Below are positions 1-12,194 of a DNA stretch of 64,000 nucleotides, in pieces. Within the stretch, counting starts at the first letter, position 1. Every line of letters begins with the position of its first letter. Source of the DNA: Takifugu bimaculatus (taxonomy: Eukaryota > Chordata > Actinopteri > Tetraodontiformes > Tetraodontidae); the NCBI GenBank assembly GCA_004026145.2, contig CP034993.1, positions 10,659,796 to 10,723,795 on the forward strand. The letters run 5' to 3'. Below the pieces are notes generated by a model, which was not told the DNA's origin, searched no databases, and saw only the letters and a list, made by a program, of their open reading frames with translations. Both the position numbers and the translations under genes were made by a program.

Positions 1-1913
1 GGAGTTGTGACTACGGCGACATGATCGTGTGTGTGGTGGTGCAACCAATGGAACAGCAGTGCTGTCTCTACTCGCTCATTTAAAAGGCTTAAATGAACAC
101 TCTGAACATCTGTATGAGGCCTGATGTGAATATTTTAACCTCACAATCAGGTGATGCTGTTGATGTTTTCTCCAGTATTAAAAATAATAACGGCTAAATT
201 GCCCATGTGAACAACCTACAATCGGGCTTTGAACCAATTACAAAGGCTTCCCAACTGATCAGTCCGTGAAATTAAATTCTACTGAATGTTTGTTCTTCAT
301 TTTCCTTCATAACCTCTCAGGATCTGTTCCGTTTTTTCTCCAACGATGCTGAATACCAATAACAAACCTCAAATCAGGGAAACAGACTATTAGAATCTGG
401 CTTTAATGACATGCATTATAAATGTCTGCACACCACAGATGTGAAGTCAGAAAACCTGTGAATAAATGCTCAGGATAAAGATACCTGATCTATAATTTAA
501 TTTATATTGTACTGCATAATATTAACAGTAAGAATCATTTTTTTGGGTGATTTTTGTCAATCCAACGTTGGGAGGCGAAATTGTGTTTAAGTGGACAAAG
601 AAGTCATGATGCAAATGTGAGAAAATGGTCATAATAAGCCTAAAAGTTGGGAAATGAGAAGAGAAAATGGCCACGGTGGACACACAGAATGGAAATGCGT
701 GATGCTCATTAGTTGACTTACAGGCACAAGCTTCATGTACCACTTGGTTGGAGACTGCAGCAACACACAAAAATACAACAAAGACACACCTGTTAGAGGG
801 ATTTGTTAGTAATGCGATTAGTAATAAAAGGAGAGAAATGACGGCTTTAAAGAAGAGAATCTGGGTTATTGAGAATGCACAAGAGGCAGCCCACAGAGCC
901 AAAAAGCAGAGGAATTAAGCTTAACCCGTTCAGACTAGCAGCTGTGCAGGATCCACCTGAAGAAACAACCTCCTCAAGTGCTTCATTTGCATAAGAAAGC
1001 CTAAAAGCAGCCAAATGTTGCTTATAACTGGGATAATTCTGCGTCCATTGCTTTGATGTGTTATGGTAACAAAATCACAATGACTTTAGGAGAAGTGTTG
1101 CATTTTATATTCAACACAGGTTGGAGCAGCAAAAATAAAAATGAAGGCTCAACAGCATTTAACTATCGCTCATTTATCTTGACTTTTCACCTCAATGTGT
1201 ATTTAAGATCATATGTGAGAGTTTTCTATTGTTTTTAAGCACCAGAGGACAAAAGCTGAGCCAAACTGATCTTTAAATAACTTTACCAGGACCTCTTATC
1301 TGATACCCTGATGGCCCAGTTTACTAATAAGGTAGTAGAGATGAAATGATGCTGCAGGAGTATGGCTAACAAATGCATTCAGAATTCTGAATTAACCTCC
1401 GGAACATGATGTTCCTCTCCCATCCCCTCTCATCTCCCATCTCATCTCACCCCTCAAAGTGCAGTAGGTTAATATTAAAAGGGCAGAATTGCCCCCCTGT
1501 GAGCTGTGCTGGGTTGTTCTGTATTGAAGGGGCACATCACTCTGATGACATGACTCACACTGCAGTCGTACTGCGAAAGTTGGAGGGGGGGGTGATAAAG
1601 ATCTGGGGAAATGTGGACTGAAGAGGGAGAAAGGAAGGCAGGATGAAGCTGCCAAACAGGACTTTGATGGATGTGTTTTCCACTGCAAACACTACCTTAA
1701 CCTTAATCTGCAGAAGCAGACACTGTCGAAACGGAAGGGAATGAGAGACAAAAACAATAGTCTGACCAGGTCGTCATTTTGGAAACTGAAATCATGTGAT
1801 GTCATTTATTTATGACTCAACACCCAGTGTGCAGTTGTGCATGCAAGGCTGTGTCTGCACAATGACGAGTCTGATCAGCATCAAGCCTGCACAAGTCTGA
1901 ATAGAACCACAGA

Positions 1914-1945
<32 letters not shown>

Positions 1946-2567
1946 ATAGTATTTAAACTCAGGGAGGCATGGTTGCAATAGCTTGCCACAGGTATTAATC
2001 TAGCAACCCACACAGTACCGATAGCATTAAATGTTGCTGCTGCAGACTGAAAGCCAGGAGAGAAAGGGTTTGAAATGTTGGAAGGTAATGCATCAGCTAA
2101 TCCATAAACCCATAAGCACCCTCTGTCCCTTTTTGTCCTGCTCAGTGGCTGCAAAACCTCAATTCCAAAATGACAAAATTGTGACTTAAAATCAAATTTA
2201 TAGTTAAAAAAACATAAAATATGACACACACACACAAACACACACAGACACAGACACACACAGTTGGTCTCAATCATTATTGAAACTAGAAAGTCAGTTA
2301 CGTAACATATAAGGACCGTGGGCAGACCCTGGCGGGTGACCACACGAAATTACTGCTGCTCCAATTAGACAACAACACAACTCTCTGTTTATGTCGCAAA
2401 TGATGAAACGCAGGAAGCCTGAAGGGAGGAAAAAAACCCTCCCTGTTACCAGCTCGCGCACAAATTCTGTCTGCTGACTCAGGTCCATTCATGTTTTGAA
2501 GTTTGAAGCACATATAGTACAAACTGTCTGTGGACAGTTTACGAGGAAGGAAAAGAACGCCACGCAC
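1..2567 (-). other. camsap2: camsap2 intron, left edge of window
   Basis: No further camsap2 exon was recognised downstream (leftward) of the exon ending at 2568, so this is taken as intron. It holds a GT/GA-rich simple repeat around 1915-1945 and a CA-rich tract around 2224-2262. The open frames here (for example 1810-2343 on the minus strand) resemble no known protein. Confidence 0.6.
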
Positions 2568-5500
2568 CCGGGGACTCCCGGCGGGCTCGGCGCCCTGTGC
2601 CTCCCTCCTCTGCTCCTGAGTCACGATTTCTTTCAGGTACTCATTCACCTGCAGAGGGGACAAAGAGGATTAAAAAGTGAGCAGGCTGCAGCCACAATCA
2701 GGCAAAGTTTCAATTAAAAGGGACTAAAGTGTGACTAACGCTTCCTCTGCAGCTCCCATTTCACCATAACGTGGAGGAAACTCAGGTATTTAATTCAACG
2801 TCATCGCTCTTTATATCACAGTCTTAAAAGTTCAAGGAGAAAATGCGGCGACGCACCGTGTTGATCCAGGTGGTCACCACGTCCTCTGTGTCATACGGAG
2901 TTTCCTCTTCGGTGCTCCCGCAGGAGTACTGACGGATGCAGGCCATCACCTTCTCCGCGCTCGCCGTCTCCACCGTGTATGCCATCATCAGCGTGTCGAT
3001 CATGGCCAGGTGGGCGCTCTGCGTGAGAAAACAAAGCACAGGCGGTGAAATCAGGAGGTCTGACGTGAGGTTTTGGATGTTCTGAACCAGGACTCTGACT
3101 CCTCGACAAAGGGGAACGCTCGCCGTTGCCCTGGAAACAAGCACGCTGATCTCTGATGACAAGGCCCGGTTTCCTTTAAGTGGACTTTAAATCCAAACTA
3201 GGCCGACCTCGTTCCTGAAATCAGAGTCCAAATGGGGGGGACTGGCATTTTAAGTGGCTGTTCTCATCTCTGTGGTGACTCACTGGTTTATTTGAAGTAT
3301 GGACGTAAAGGATACGGCCGAGTTGAAAGGGTTTGTGACTGCCGGAGAGGCCAACAAGATGAAGTTATGAAGAGGGTCTGAGCGGTCTGCCACATGGGTG
3401 GAGAAAAGGATCAGAGCAACTTGAGTTCATTTAACAAGACACATTTAAAACGGTCATACAAAAATCACAAGAAAATTAGGTTTTCTGGCAGATAAGTAAA
3501 AAAAAAAGAAAAAATATAGCTTTATACGCAGCCTTTATTTTGATCATAGTTGTTGTAAAAGACACTGGTGCATCTATAAAGCTGCCTCCTCCACGTGGGA
3601 CAGCTCTAAACATGCACTCCCATGTGTGTTGACTGTCTGAGGTGGCATTAGCTTAATGTGCATCTCTGCTCTGCCAACGCAGCCACAAACCAACCCATTT
3701 AATAATACGCTGCCCACATGGGTCCCATCGGCTGTTATTTAATCTGCCTGAATGCTGGGACAACATTGCTCCATACGCACAAACACAAACGATCGCCTCC
3801 AGACAAGGATCAATATGAAAAAAGCCCGAGGGTCCAGTATCTTCCCTCAAGGGTGTCTTTTTCCTGCAGGCTCCTCCCCTCTCCTGGGCCATTGGTAACA
3901 TATTGATTTGTATCTGCTGAAGGCCGGATGAGATAAACTGACGAGGAAAACTAATCTTGTTTTCTACGCACAGACCTGCAGGCTCCAATCACACTTAATA
4001 GGACCAGGGCCGTGTGTGTGTGAAGAAGCACAACGTGCTGAAGACTGTCGTGTTGGGATCATGGGGGGAGGGAGCTATGGAGATGGTTCCTTACATATGA
4101 AAGAGAAGAAAAGGGCCTCTGCAGGGCAGCAGTTAAATCCAGACCAATAGGAAGCAGCAGTGATGATACTTGACTGGATGGATCAGCAGACATGTTCCAA
4201 ATGAACATCCGCCTCAGTTAGTACTGTATTTCTGAACGCAGCTCTACCTCGGAGCTCCGTTTTGTGCTGCCGAGCAGCTGCACTGGAGCGTAGAGATCAA
4301 ACAAACAGCTTGGAGTCACTGTTGACAGCTCAGTTGCTCCTCTTGTGTTTCGCTTCCGGAGGATCCAGAAAGGCAACTGTGGCCTTTGGTTTTCCTCCGA
4401 AGATGAGAATGGCACCCAAGTTTAGTCATTTTCATTTATCTGGAGGACTGACTCGCACGCAACCACGCTGCCAATTCTGGAGACAAACAAGAGGGCGCAC
4501 GTGTTCCCAAGCACTTTCTCATCCGAGCTGATTACATCCATAAATCCTGCTTTCATTTCTCTGGAGGCAAGAAGATGCTCCTTTCAAGGCCAATATCCTC
4601 ATCTTATTGTGTTGCTACATAGCTGACTCTCTGTATTTGCACCCAGGGAACCAGAATATCATTTCATTTTTACTGCAGCCACTTGGTGGAGAGGAAAGAA
4701 GAAAATCCACCGTGGCGGCCCAATTTAACATCGCACAAAGGCAGAAGAAGCTTCAGTTTTATAACATATTCCACCTCAGCACCGGCCCGTAAGTCTCTGT
4801 GTTGTCACATCTGTTGTAAGAGCTCAGAGCTGCTTGTTGTGGGAAGATTCAGGTATGACAGATATGTACAGATCACATCACTCCAGTTAGCCTACAAGAC
4901 TAACCTAACCACAAGTAAAGCCTTTAAGTGGCTACACAGGCTGTGGTTGATTATTAGTTTGTTCTTATAGCTTAAAGCTATAATTATATAAGGATCCTCC
5001 AGGTTTGAAAGGCAACATGTCTGAAAACACTCAGATTTGAGGTAAACCTAAAAATATGATCTGCTTTTAGCGCTGCAGCTCCTCTGCCCAGGCCCCGAGG
5101 CTCCATACTGAGGCATGTGTCTAAAAATGGATAGTTTCTGGCTTCTAACTTCACGCCAACTTGGCCGGACACAGAAAAGCTCTCAGCTCTTTATGGATCT
5201 CTAGAAGGTCACTGCCAGTACCACAATGTAAAAGGAAATAAATCAGTGCCTGTGAGGGATCAGCTTAAGCTTATTCAGATCAAAATTCAAGCAAAAAAAA
5301 ATTAAAAAATCCGTACAACAAAACACCAACTGTGAGGTCTGGCATCGGATGTGGGAATGGAGTTTTTAAACACTATACCTCCGTCTGTTCAGATGCTCCA
5401 AAACCCAAAGTAGCAATTTTATAGAAACCTCAAAGCTGAGAATTGTGGCCACAAGCCAGCACTAACTTACCCCGGAGGTAGGACTGGACAAATCATTCCA

Positions 5501-8500
5501 TTGCGCCCTTCTGGGTTGAAACTAAGGGCGGTTCAGGAGCGACAGCAGTGCTTCAGCATGTGCTCCATCCATACTGCAGGGCCTGGGAGCTGCCGCTGCC
5601 GCTGCCGCTGCCGCTGGCGCTGGCGTTGGCGTGCTCGCTCTGGCTTTAGCAGAGCGAAAAGACAGAAGCACTTGGATGGATTTCTCTACCTCTCTATGAA
5701 TGTGAGCCCAATGACAGGCTAATGACACAAAATGCTCATTTGTTTGTGTGAACCTCTTGGTTTGCTTTTCTGGCATTAGTCGGCACCTCGCCTGGCGTCT
5801 GTTTGCACGAGTGCCGGTGCTGCAGAGCTACAGAAATGCAGCCTGGCCTGTTCTTACGAATCCGGCGCTTCAGCATTCTCTCGTTCCATTCCTCAGAGCG
5901 AGCCATGTTCCTGCTGCACATGCAGGCTGTGTACACACGCGCGCACACATATAGCCTACTGGGGTGTAACCATAGAAACAAAGCTCCTGCTCAATGGGGT
6001 TGGGATGTAGAGAGCAGAAGGTGGAGATGTATTCTTTTTTGTCACCACCGTAAATGACTTTAGATTCACTTAGCAATAAAGTAACAAACTGCCTCGAGGA
6101 CTTTTTTGACTAGATTTTATGTGCAATTATCACAATGGCAGCGTATTAACGTGTCATTTTTATAATATGTAGTTTTTATATGGCACAATTTAACAAGAGC
6201 TGTGTAGAATAAGTCAAGTGTGGGTCCGTGTTCCATTAACATCCTGTTTAAAAGCATTCTCCAACATAAAACTGTCAGTTTTACTGCCTTTATGACAGAA
6301 CAGACACCAACATAGAAACCATATAGCCAATAAAGCAGCAGACACCACAGAAGGTGCAGATGCTGCTTCCCTCAGTATTCACAGTGGCTCTTAGATGCAC
6401 AGAACATGAAAGCAGCAACATGACCTATTTTTTTACAGGTTTCTTGTATAAATGTACAGATTTTCACCTCTTATACAATAAAAAATAATCAAAAGGAAAC
6501 CTACATTCTTTCGACACATGCCTCTACAACTGCAGCATAAAAAATATTATTTTTCATTCAACGTGTATTCTGTCATTTCTTTTTCTACTTAAGCCTGTCA
6601 ATCAGTGTCCATGGCAACAGAGAACACTGACTGTGACATCACAGGCGTTTAATTATGTCCTCGCGTGTTATGGCGGGGGATATTAATAGCACCAGCGTGC
6701 ACAGAAACTGCTTAAAAAATGAAATTGGTGAAATTCATTTTCATGGGAGATTTCGCTGTTTCCTCCAGATTGGGCGTTCGCACGATTTTCAATGGGACCG
6801 CCACGACCGCAGCGGAGCACAAGAGGAAAACGAATCCCTGCCATCGCCTTAGCAGCAGCGCTTCATCAGGAGTGCTGGAATAACACTTTCAGATCCTTGG
6901 CCCTCCTCCACATCCCTCTCAGCTCTACACAGAGCAGTGATGCAGAACGTGTGTGGGCAGACGAGTGGGTGGCGAGCGCGATACTGGTACCGGGGTAAAA
7001 GAACAACGTGAGCGGTGGCAGAGCGGCGACAGAGGCGGAGGTTGTCAGTTGGAAACATCTCAGTGGATGTGCTCTGTTGTGACAGATGTCACAGGATGAG
7101 CAGCGCTGAACCTGAGCGCTGACTGACCGGGCCCCGCTGCCCGGAACAGTCCTTCAAAGTTGCTTATTCTGAAAGTTCTGATGACGTGCGCTCAAATACT
7201 GCTTAGCAGAAACTGTCAGGCAGCAGCATTAGAATTTGCCGGTGCTCCTGTCTGGAGCAGCTTACAGCTGAAATGATTGTAGATGCTTTGAGTTTGCAGA
7301 AAGTTTCGAGCAGATCATCATGTTAACAAGCAATCCTGCTGGGTACCTTCGTGAAATAGCTCTTGTTCCGTCTGCCGGCCGCTCAAAACTCGGCCATCGA
7401 CCCTGTCAAGCCTCAGCTTGAAGCTGCAGCAGTTTCTTAATTATTAATGATGCTCCATCTGAGCTGTCACTCCGATATGCAGCTGCTTATCTGCTTCAAA
7501 TTCCTCAAGTGGTGGTGAGGGTAAAGGTCAGCAATAGGAAGATGAATGTTTGTCAATGACCTGTAAGCAGACTGGTACTGAGGGATCATGTATTAATAAT
7601 CAAAGCTAATCCATTTGATTCCTATCATCTAATTAAATCTGTTTTTAATCTACAGAGAGGTGGGGGTAAAGGTGAAGAGATAATGTAAGAATGTAATGGT
7701 GTAAGAATATGTAAAATAAGGGTTTGAGGGATTAATGGATGAAAGCTGGAAGTATAGACAGAAAACTGGCAGAATGGCAGAAAGTAGCACCACACGCGCA
7801 GAGAAAAACCCTTTAGTCATAACTGTGCAAGCATGAAAGCAGAAATAAAGCCCTTACTCAGCTCTGGGTGGACAGCAACCTACCACCACTAATGCAGGAG
7901 TTACCGGTGATGGTGCACAGCAATCCTTCACTTTCATGGATCTGCAGCTTCTGTTTAAGCGCAATTTTCTACTGGTACTAAAAAATACGCTGTCCTCATG
8001 CGGCCGACGGGCTCGGAATGACGCACAAAACTTTTATTTAACCAGCGGAATTTGCATAGAAAGGAAATCAAAAGCAGCAAGCCTCTGCAAACAGACTGCA
8101 GGCACGCTGTGAACTAATTGTAGTTCGATTGTACTTGCACTGAAGCAACGCAGCCTCCTATTGAGAGTTTGCCCAAATAATGAGGATCCCTCATTAGGCC
8201 TGTAATGTCACGTCTGGAGCCACACAAAGACTGATGAGCTCTGAAGATGGAGAGATGCCTGGAGGTCCAAGTCAACGCGTGTCGCGTTCATTTGTGTGAC
8301 TGATCTCAGCTCGCTGTACATTTTCAGCAATCCTTCTTTAATATGAGGTACGCTGATGTGAGTTAACTGAAGTAAATGATTAGAAATATCTCTCCTACCA
8401 TTTGCAGCGGCCTTTTTCGAAGGTCTCTCTCGGTAACCATCCTATCCTGGTCAGTGACGTAGAGTCCGCGCTGAGCCAGGGCCTGGATGACGGCATCGTG

Positions 8501-10901
8501 GCCCAGCAGGGGCTTGGCAGCGTCCCTCTTCAGGATGAGGCTGCCGGCTCTGCAGTAGAGGTCAGCAGAGAGCAGGAGGCTGGCCACGGGGGGCTTTAGG
8601 TGCTCCTGGTCATACTGGTCTGTGTAGAATGGCTCCTTGAGGTCTGCTGGGATGCAGTCTGGAGGGAACAAAGAGATCACTAAGATTAATCATCGTCGTA
8701 TACGATTTTATGTAGAGAAAACAACATGTGCTGATTGAACACACAATAACCGACTCTTTTTTTTATTATTTATTCATTGTCTGCTTTGAAAACATCTTGA
8801 TGTGGTCACAGTATGCGTGGAGAGACCTCAGCGTTGCTATAGCAACTGCAGCAGGGCAACCTGATCGATTCATCTAGTCTGCATCTGCAGCTTTGAGCTC
8901 CCTGGGAACACCCCTCACAGAAAGAGAGGGAGCCTCATCAAAGACACAGGAAGGCAAAGAGAGAGTGTGTGTGTGTGTGTCAGAGAGAGAGAGAGAGACG
9001 GAGGGAGGGAGAGAAAGAGCATCACCTCAAGCAAGACCTCTACAGCAGGATGGTCCACAAATAATGCAGGACCATGTTTATTGTTGCTTTTGTCCCATGT
9101 GTTGAGTGAGGCTGCATTTCTGCTCGTCAATGAATGACCAGCGGACACAGAACAACATCCAGGACGAAATCAATGCTTGTCTGTCTGAATTAACAACACA
9201 ATTCTGATCCAACTGCTGGTGTCTGACGCGCCAGACTCCTCTCTGTGTCGCGATGACACTGGCGAACGTTGTTCATCCACCTCCGTTGATGAATCACCTG
9301 CTCAATAATCCGATCAAGGCCATCTACAGATGCACTCTTTGTTATTAGGGAGCAAACCTGCACATGGCAGCAGAGGCACAATCCACACTATTGGGCTTTT
9401 TTTTGTATTATTCGTTACTTGAAGGCTTCTGTTAAGTTCTTGTTAAGTGAAAGTGGCCGGAATTACCGAGACCTTCTCCATGCTATTCAAACACGGCACC
9501 TTCTGTGAATTCTCCCATGAGCTCTACACAGTTCACCATACAGTGAGCAGTGCAGCCCTACTGTGCCTTTACTGTGTAGCAGCAGATGATCTGCAGCACA
9601 GGCTGCACAGATTTGACGCTCTCTTGCATTGATGTGATGATGCACGCGCATGTGAGGCATTCAGAACTGTGTAGGCAGGAATCCGGAGATCTGGAGATGA
9701 GCCGGCTGCTATCGCTCTCTCCCTCTCTAGAGGACTGTATTTTTGGAATCCGCACACGTTAGCCCTGATTGAAAACACACAAAGGATCCGGGGAAAATCT
9801 CATATTATCTGGACTATTACAACAGCCCAAGAAGAAAATAGGGCAATTCCCCCCCTCTGTGCAACGTTGTGTGTCGATTTGAACACAAAATCCTGATCTG
9901 AGATCTGCTTTTAGTTATATTTCAGGGTGCAGCAATGGCGCGATCTGTTTAAAACTGATTGGCTGTGCATGTAAATGTATGATAGATGACTTACAGATGT
10001 TATTCCTTCATCAGGAATCATATACACAGTGGGTGGCTCCACAAGGTGATTCTTTGTGAGATGCATGTGGATAAACCCACCATCTGTCTTATGTCCTCTC
10101 CACCGGCCTGACGTTTTGTTTTAACTGTGCAGACTGAAAATGTGGGCGTGATTCAGAGGTGCAGTTCCAGATTACTTCCATACAATCAAACACTCATGTG
10201 GAAGCCTCTCACTAACGTGAACCATATTGATTTGAATTTAACTAAATGAATGAAGGGATTTTCAGAACTCAACCACCCGACTCCTGTTTACTGGAAGGTT
10301 TTTGGCATTGATCCTGTAAATGATTGGAAATCAATATTATCAGTCACAGGATTCAATGAGGCAAGGCTTCCCGTCCAATTGTAGGTGTGTCCTGGATTTA
10401 TTATTAATTATCAATAAAATGAAGCACCGAGGCTAATCTGATTTCACCTTGTTTCGTTATGCACAGTATTAAAGGAACATGGTATAATCAAGATAAATAA
10501 AATAGCTTTTTTCCTGTAATGTTTCTTCGAAGGAAACGTTTCTGCGAATCAATGCATAGCATTGAATTCATTACAACGGTTAAACAGAAAGACCAGCAAG
10601 ATTTGGTTATAAATTTCCCACTCAGAGGTGTTTTCTTTGTGTTAATTAGCTCATGTGGTGTTGAAGTGGTTGCAGACGTGTGTGTGTGTGTGTGTTGTTA
10701 ATTAAAATCCACGCATCGTGCACAGGACTACATGGAGATGGAGTATCCAGTAAATCACCTACCTGTCCCATAGGCTTTGGCCACCAGCCACGTCAGGCTG
10801 CAGGAGATTTTGGCTCGGGAGAAGTCGTAGTGCTCAAAGGACGTTGTTGCTGGAGCAACAAAGGTTTTCTTGGCATCCCTGACGTCCTGAACTTCGCCCA
10901 T
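2568..10901 (-). CDS. camsap2: CAMSAP2, calmodulin-regulated spectrin-associated protein 2 (N-terminal exons only; partial gene)
   Basis: This gene encodes a microtubule minus-end binding and stabilising protein of the cytoskeleton. Four minus-strand coding exons join in phase: 10901-10763 (ATG at 10901, residues 1-46, starting MGEVQDVRDAKKTF and including FEHYDFSRAKISCSLTWLVAKA), 8658-8399 (EPFYTDQYDQEHLKPPV, LYCRAGSLILKRDAAKPLLG, GLYVTDQDRMVTERDL), 3018-2857 (SAHLAMIDTLMMAYTVE, ending WINT) and 2648-2568 (VNEYLKEIVTQEQ). All have AG acceptors and GT donors. Together they give about 214 residues, which match the conserved N-terminus of vertebrate CAMSAP2 upstream of its CH domain. The CH domain, coiled coils and CKK domain are not in the window, so the gene continues past base 1. 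The last donor (2568/2567) is the least certain because that exon end is poorly conserved. CAMSAP2 is preferred over CAMSAP1 or CAMSAP3 because of the sequence match and the ddx59-kif14 neighbourhood. Which teleost copy (2a or 2b) cannot be told. Confidence 0.9.
3019..8398 (-). other. camsap2: camsap2 intron 2 (5.4 kb)
   Basis: This is the intron between the exons at 8658-8399 and 3018-2857. It contains the hexanucleotide repeat at 5591-5632. No gene or RNA was recognised in it. Open frames in the 4.2-6.1 kb stretch are short, overlap on both strands and look non-coding. Confidence 0.6.
5591..5632. repeat. Hexanucleotide tandem repeat (TGCCGC / TGGCGY)
   Basis: Seven 6-bp units run in tandem: four TGCCGC followed by TGGCGC, TGGCGT and TGGCGT. 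The internal drift shows an ageing minisatellite. It lies in camsap2 intron 2 and produces spurious poly-Ala (minus strand) and Cys-Arg (plus strand) open frames. Confidence 0.85.
8659..10762 (-). other. camsap2: camsap2 intron 1 (2.1 kb)
   Basis: This is the intron between the first coding exon (10901-10763) and the second (8658-8399). It contains GT and GA simple repeats near 8965-9000 and a short GT tract at 10680-10695. Nothing else was recognised. Confidence 0.6.
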
Positions 10902-12194
10902 ATTTCTCCCTGAATACTGTCTGCTTGAACCCTAGGAAGCAGCAACGCAACGGTAAAGCATCCCACTACTGGAATTTCGCGGAAAACACAAAAAGGCTGG
11001 AAATCTTTCGGGAAACGGTCTTTCCACGGACTATTCACAGCTTCTCCCAGTCATGAAATTCGGGTCGGGTTGGAATAGTTCGTCTTTTTCGTTCTGGTTG
11101 ACACAATGAGAGGCTAGTCTTGCTGTTTTTCATCCATTCTGCTGTCTACCGTTTGAACTGTGCCTCGCTGGACCCGGTTGGGAACGTTTTCTTCGGCTGG
11201 AGAAGATAAAAACTGCTCCCGAGCTGGGGTGTAAGAAGGAATATTTCCATAATTTAGCTTCACTGGAGACAAAACAGCTTCTCCTGGTCACAGCCAGATA
11301 TTCTCGTATGAATCCTCGGTGTATATACCATTCTCTCCCACCTCTTGGTGCCGTCGTGCGGTTTTCCTGCAGCCTGTGCGAGCCCCGCATGCGCCGTAGG
11401 TGCATTCATGTACTACTGGGAAAGTCAATGCTCTTCGTGAGAAGTTTACTGGTTAAGCCTATACGGCTAATGTATTGTTTTGTTTCCAATTATAGTATGC
11501 AAGCATAACACATGTATCTTAGTAATATAGTTATCTCCACAACATACGTATTTAAATCTTAATTTTATAATATTGTTCTCAATACAATGATTAGACGTTG
11601 CGTTTGTGGTTTCCTCACGAGCATTACATGCAAGGGGACCATTGAATACAGTTATTGAAAAGCAAGAAGCCTGCTGGATTTGCCGGTGTTTATTTGCACA
11701 TCGTAAATTAATTTGTATTTTTTGTAAACGTGTAAAAAAAAAAGAACCTGGCAATTAATTACACTAGAGAGAATACGACAAGCGCCGCCGCAGTACGGAG
11801 ACTCAGCACGAAATACATTTCCCATCGACCAAAGCGTTGTGACGTCAATTTCCTGCGCCAGTCATTGTTTTCTTGTTTTCTTTGGAATCGTTGGAAAATG
11901 TTGCGTGGAGGTACCGCTCTTCATTTTTATGTCACATTTAGTGAATACGTCATTTACTTCTAGTCCTTATTGGGCCAGTTATAGCTGATCTGTGGTCTGT
12001 GTCAAATAAAAGAAAAGATAGTCCGTGTCCAGCACCGTTAGCGGTTTACAGTAATCCACAGCTCGCTGAAATGCTAATAGGCGAAAACACATAAATATAA
12101 ATGCCTAAAATCGCAGTTTTCGAAAGTTATCTTTACCGCGACTTCCCCTTGAAATTTATTTATTCTCAACTTCTTGAGTGTTAATAAGCCAAAC
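10902..12194. promoter_or_regulatory. Divergent camsap2 / ddx59 promoter region
   Basis: The start codons of camsap2 (minus, 10901) and ddx59 (plus, 12195) are head to head, 1.29 kb apart, so this interval must hold both 5' UTRs and both promoters. A full palindromic CRE (TGACGTCA) lies at 11840-11847. The 10.9-11.4 kb part is relatively CpG-rich. A donor-like site near 11909 and an acceptor-like AG just upstream of the ddx59 ATG suggest a non-coding first exon for ddx59, but this is only inferred. Confidence 0.6.
11840..11847. promoter_or_regulatory. Palindromic CRE/ATF site, ddx59 side
   Basis: The sequence is TGACGTCA, a perfect 8-bp CREB/ATF consensus, about 350 bp upstream of the ddx59 start codon and within the divergent promoter. 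Proximal promoters are the usual location of functional CREs. Occupancy is not shown. Confidence 0.5.

Noticed and set aside
5522..5776. Frame with a poly-Ala/Pro stretch
   Set aside because: It is produced by the hexanucleotide repeat in a camsap2 intron and has no splice partners.
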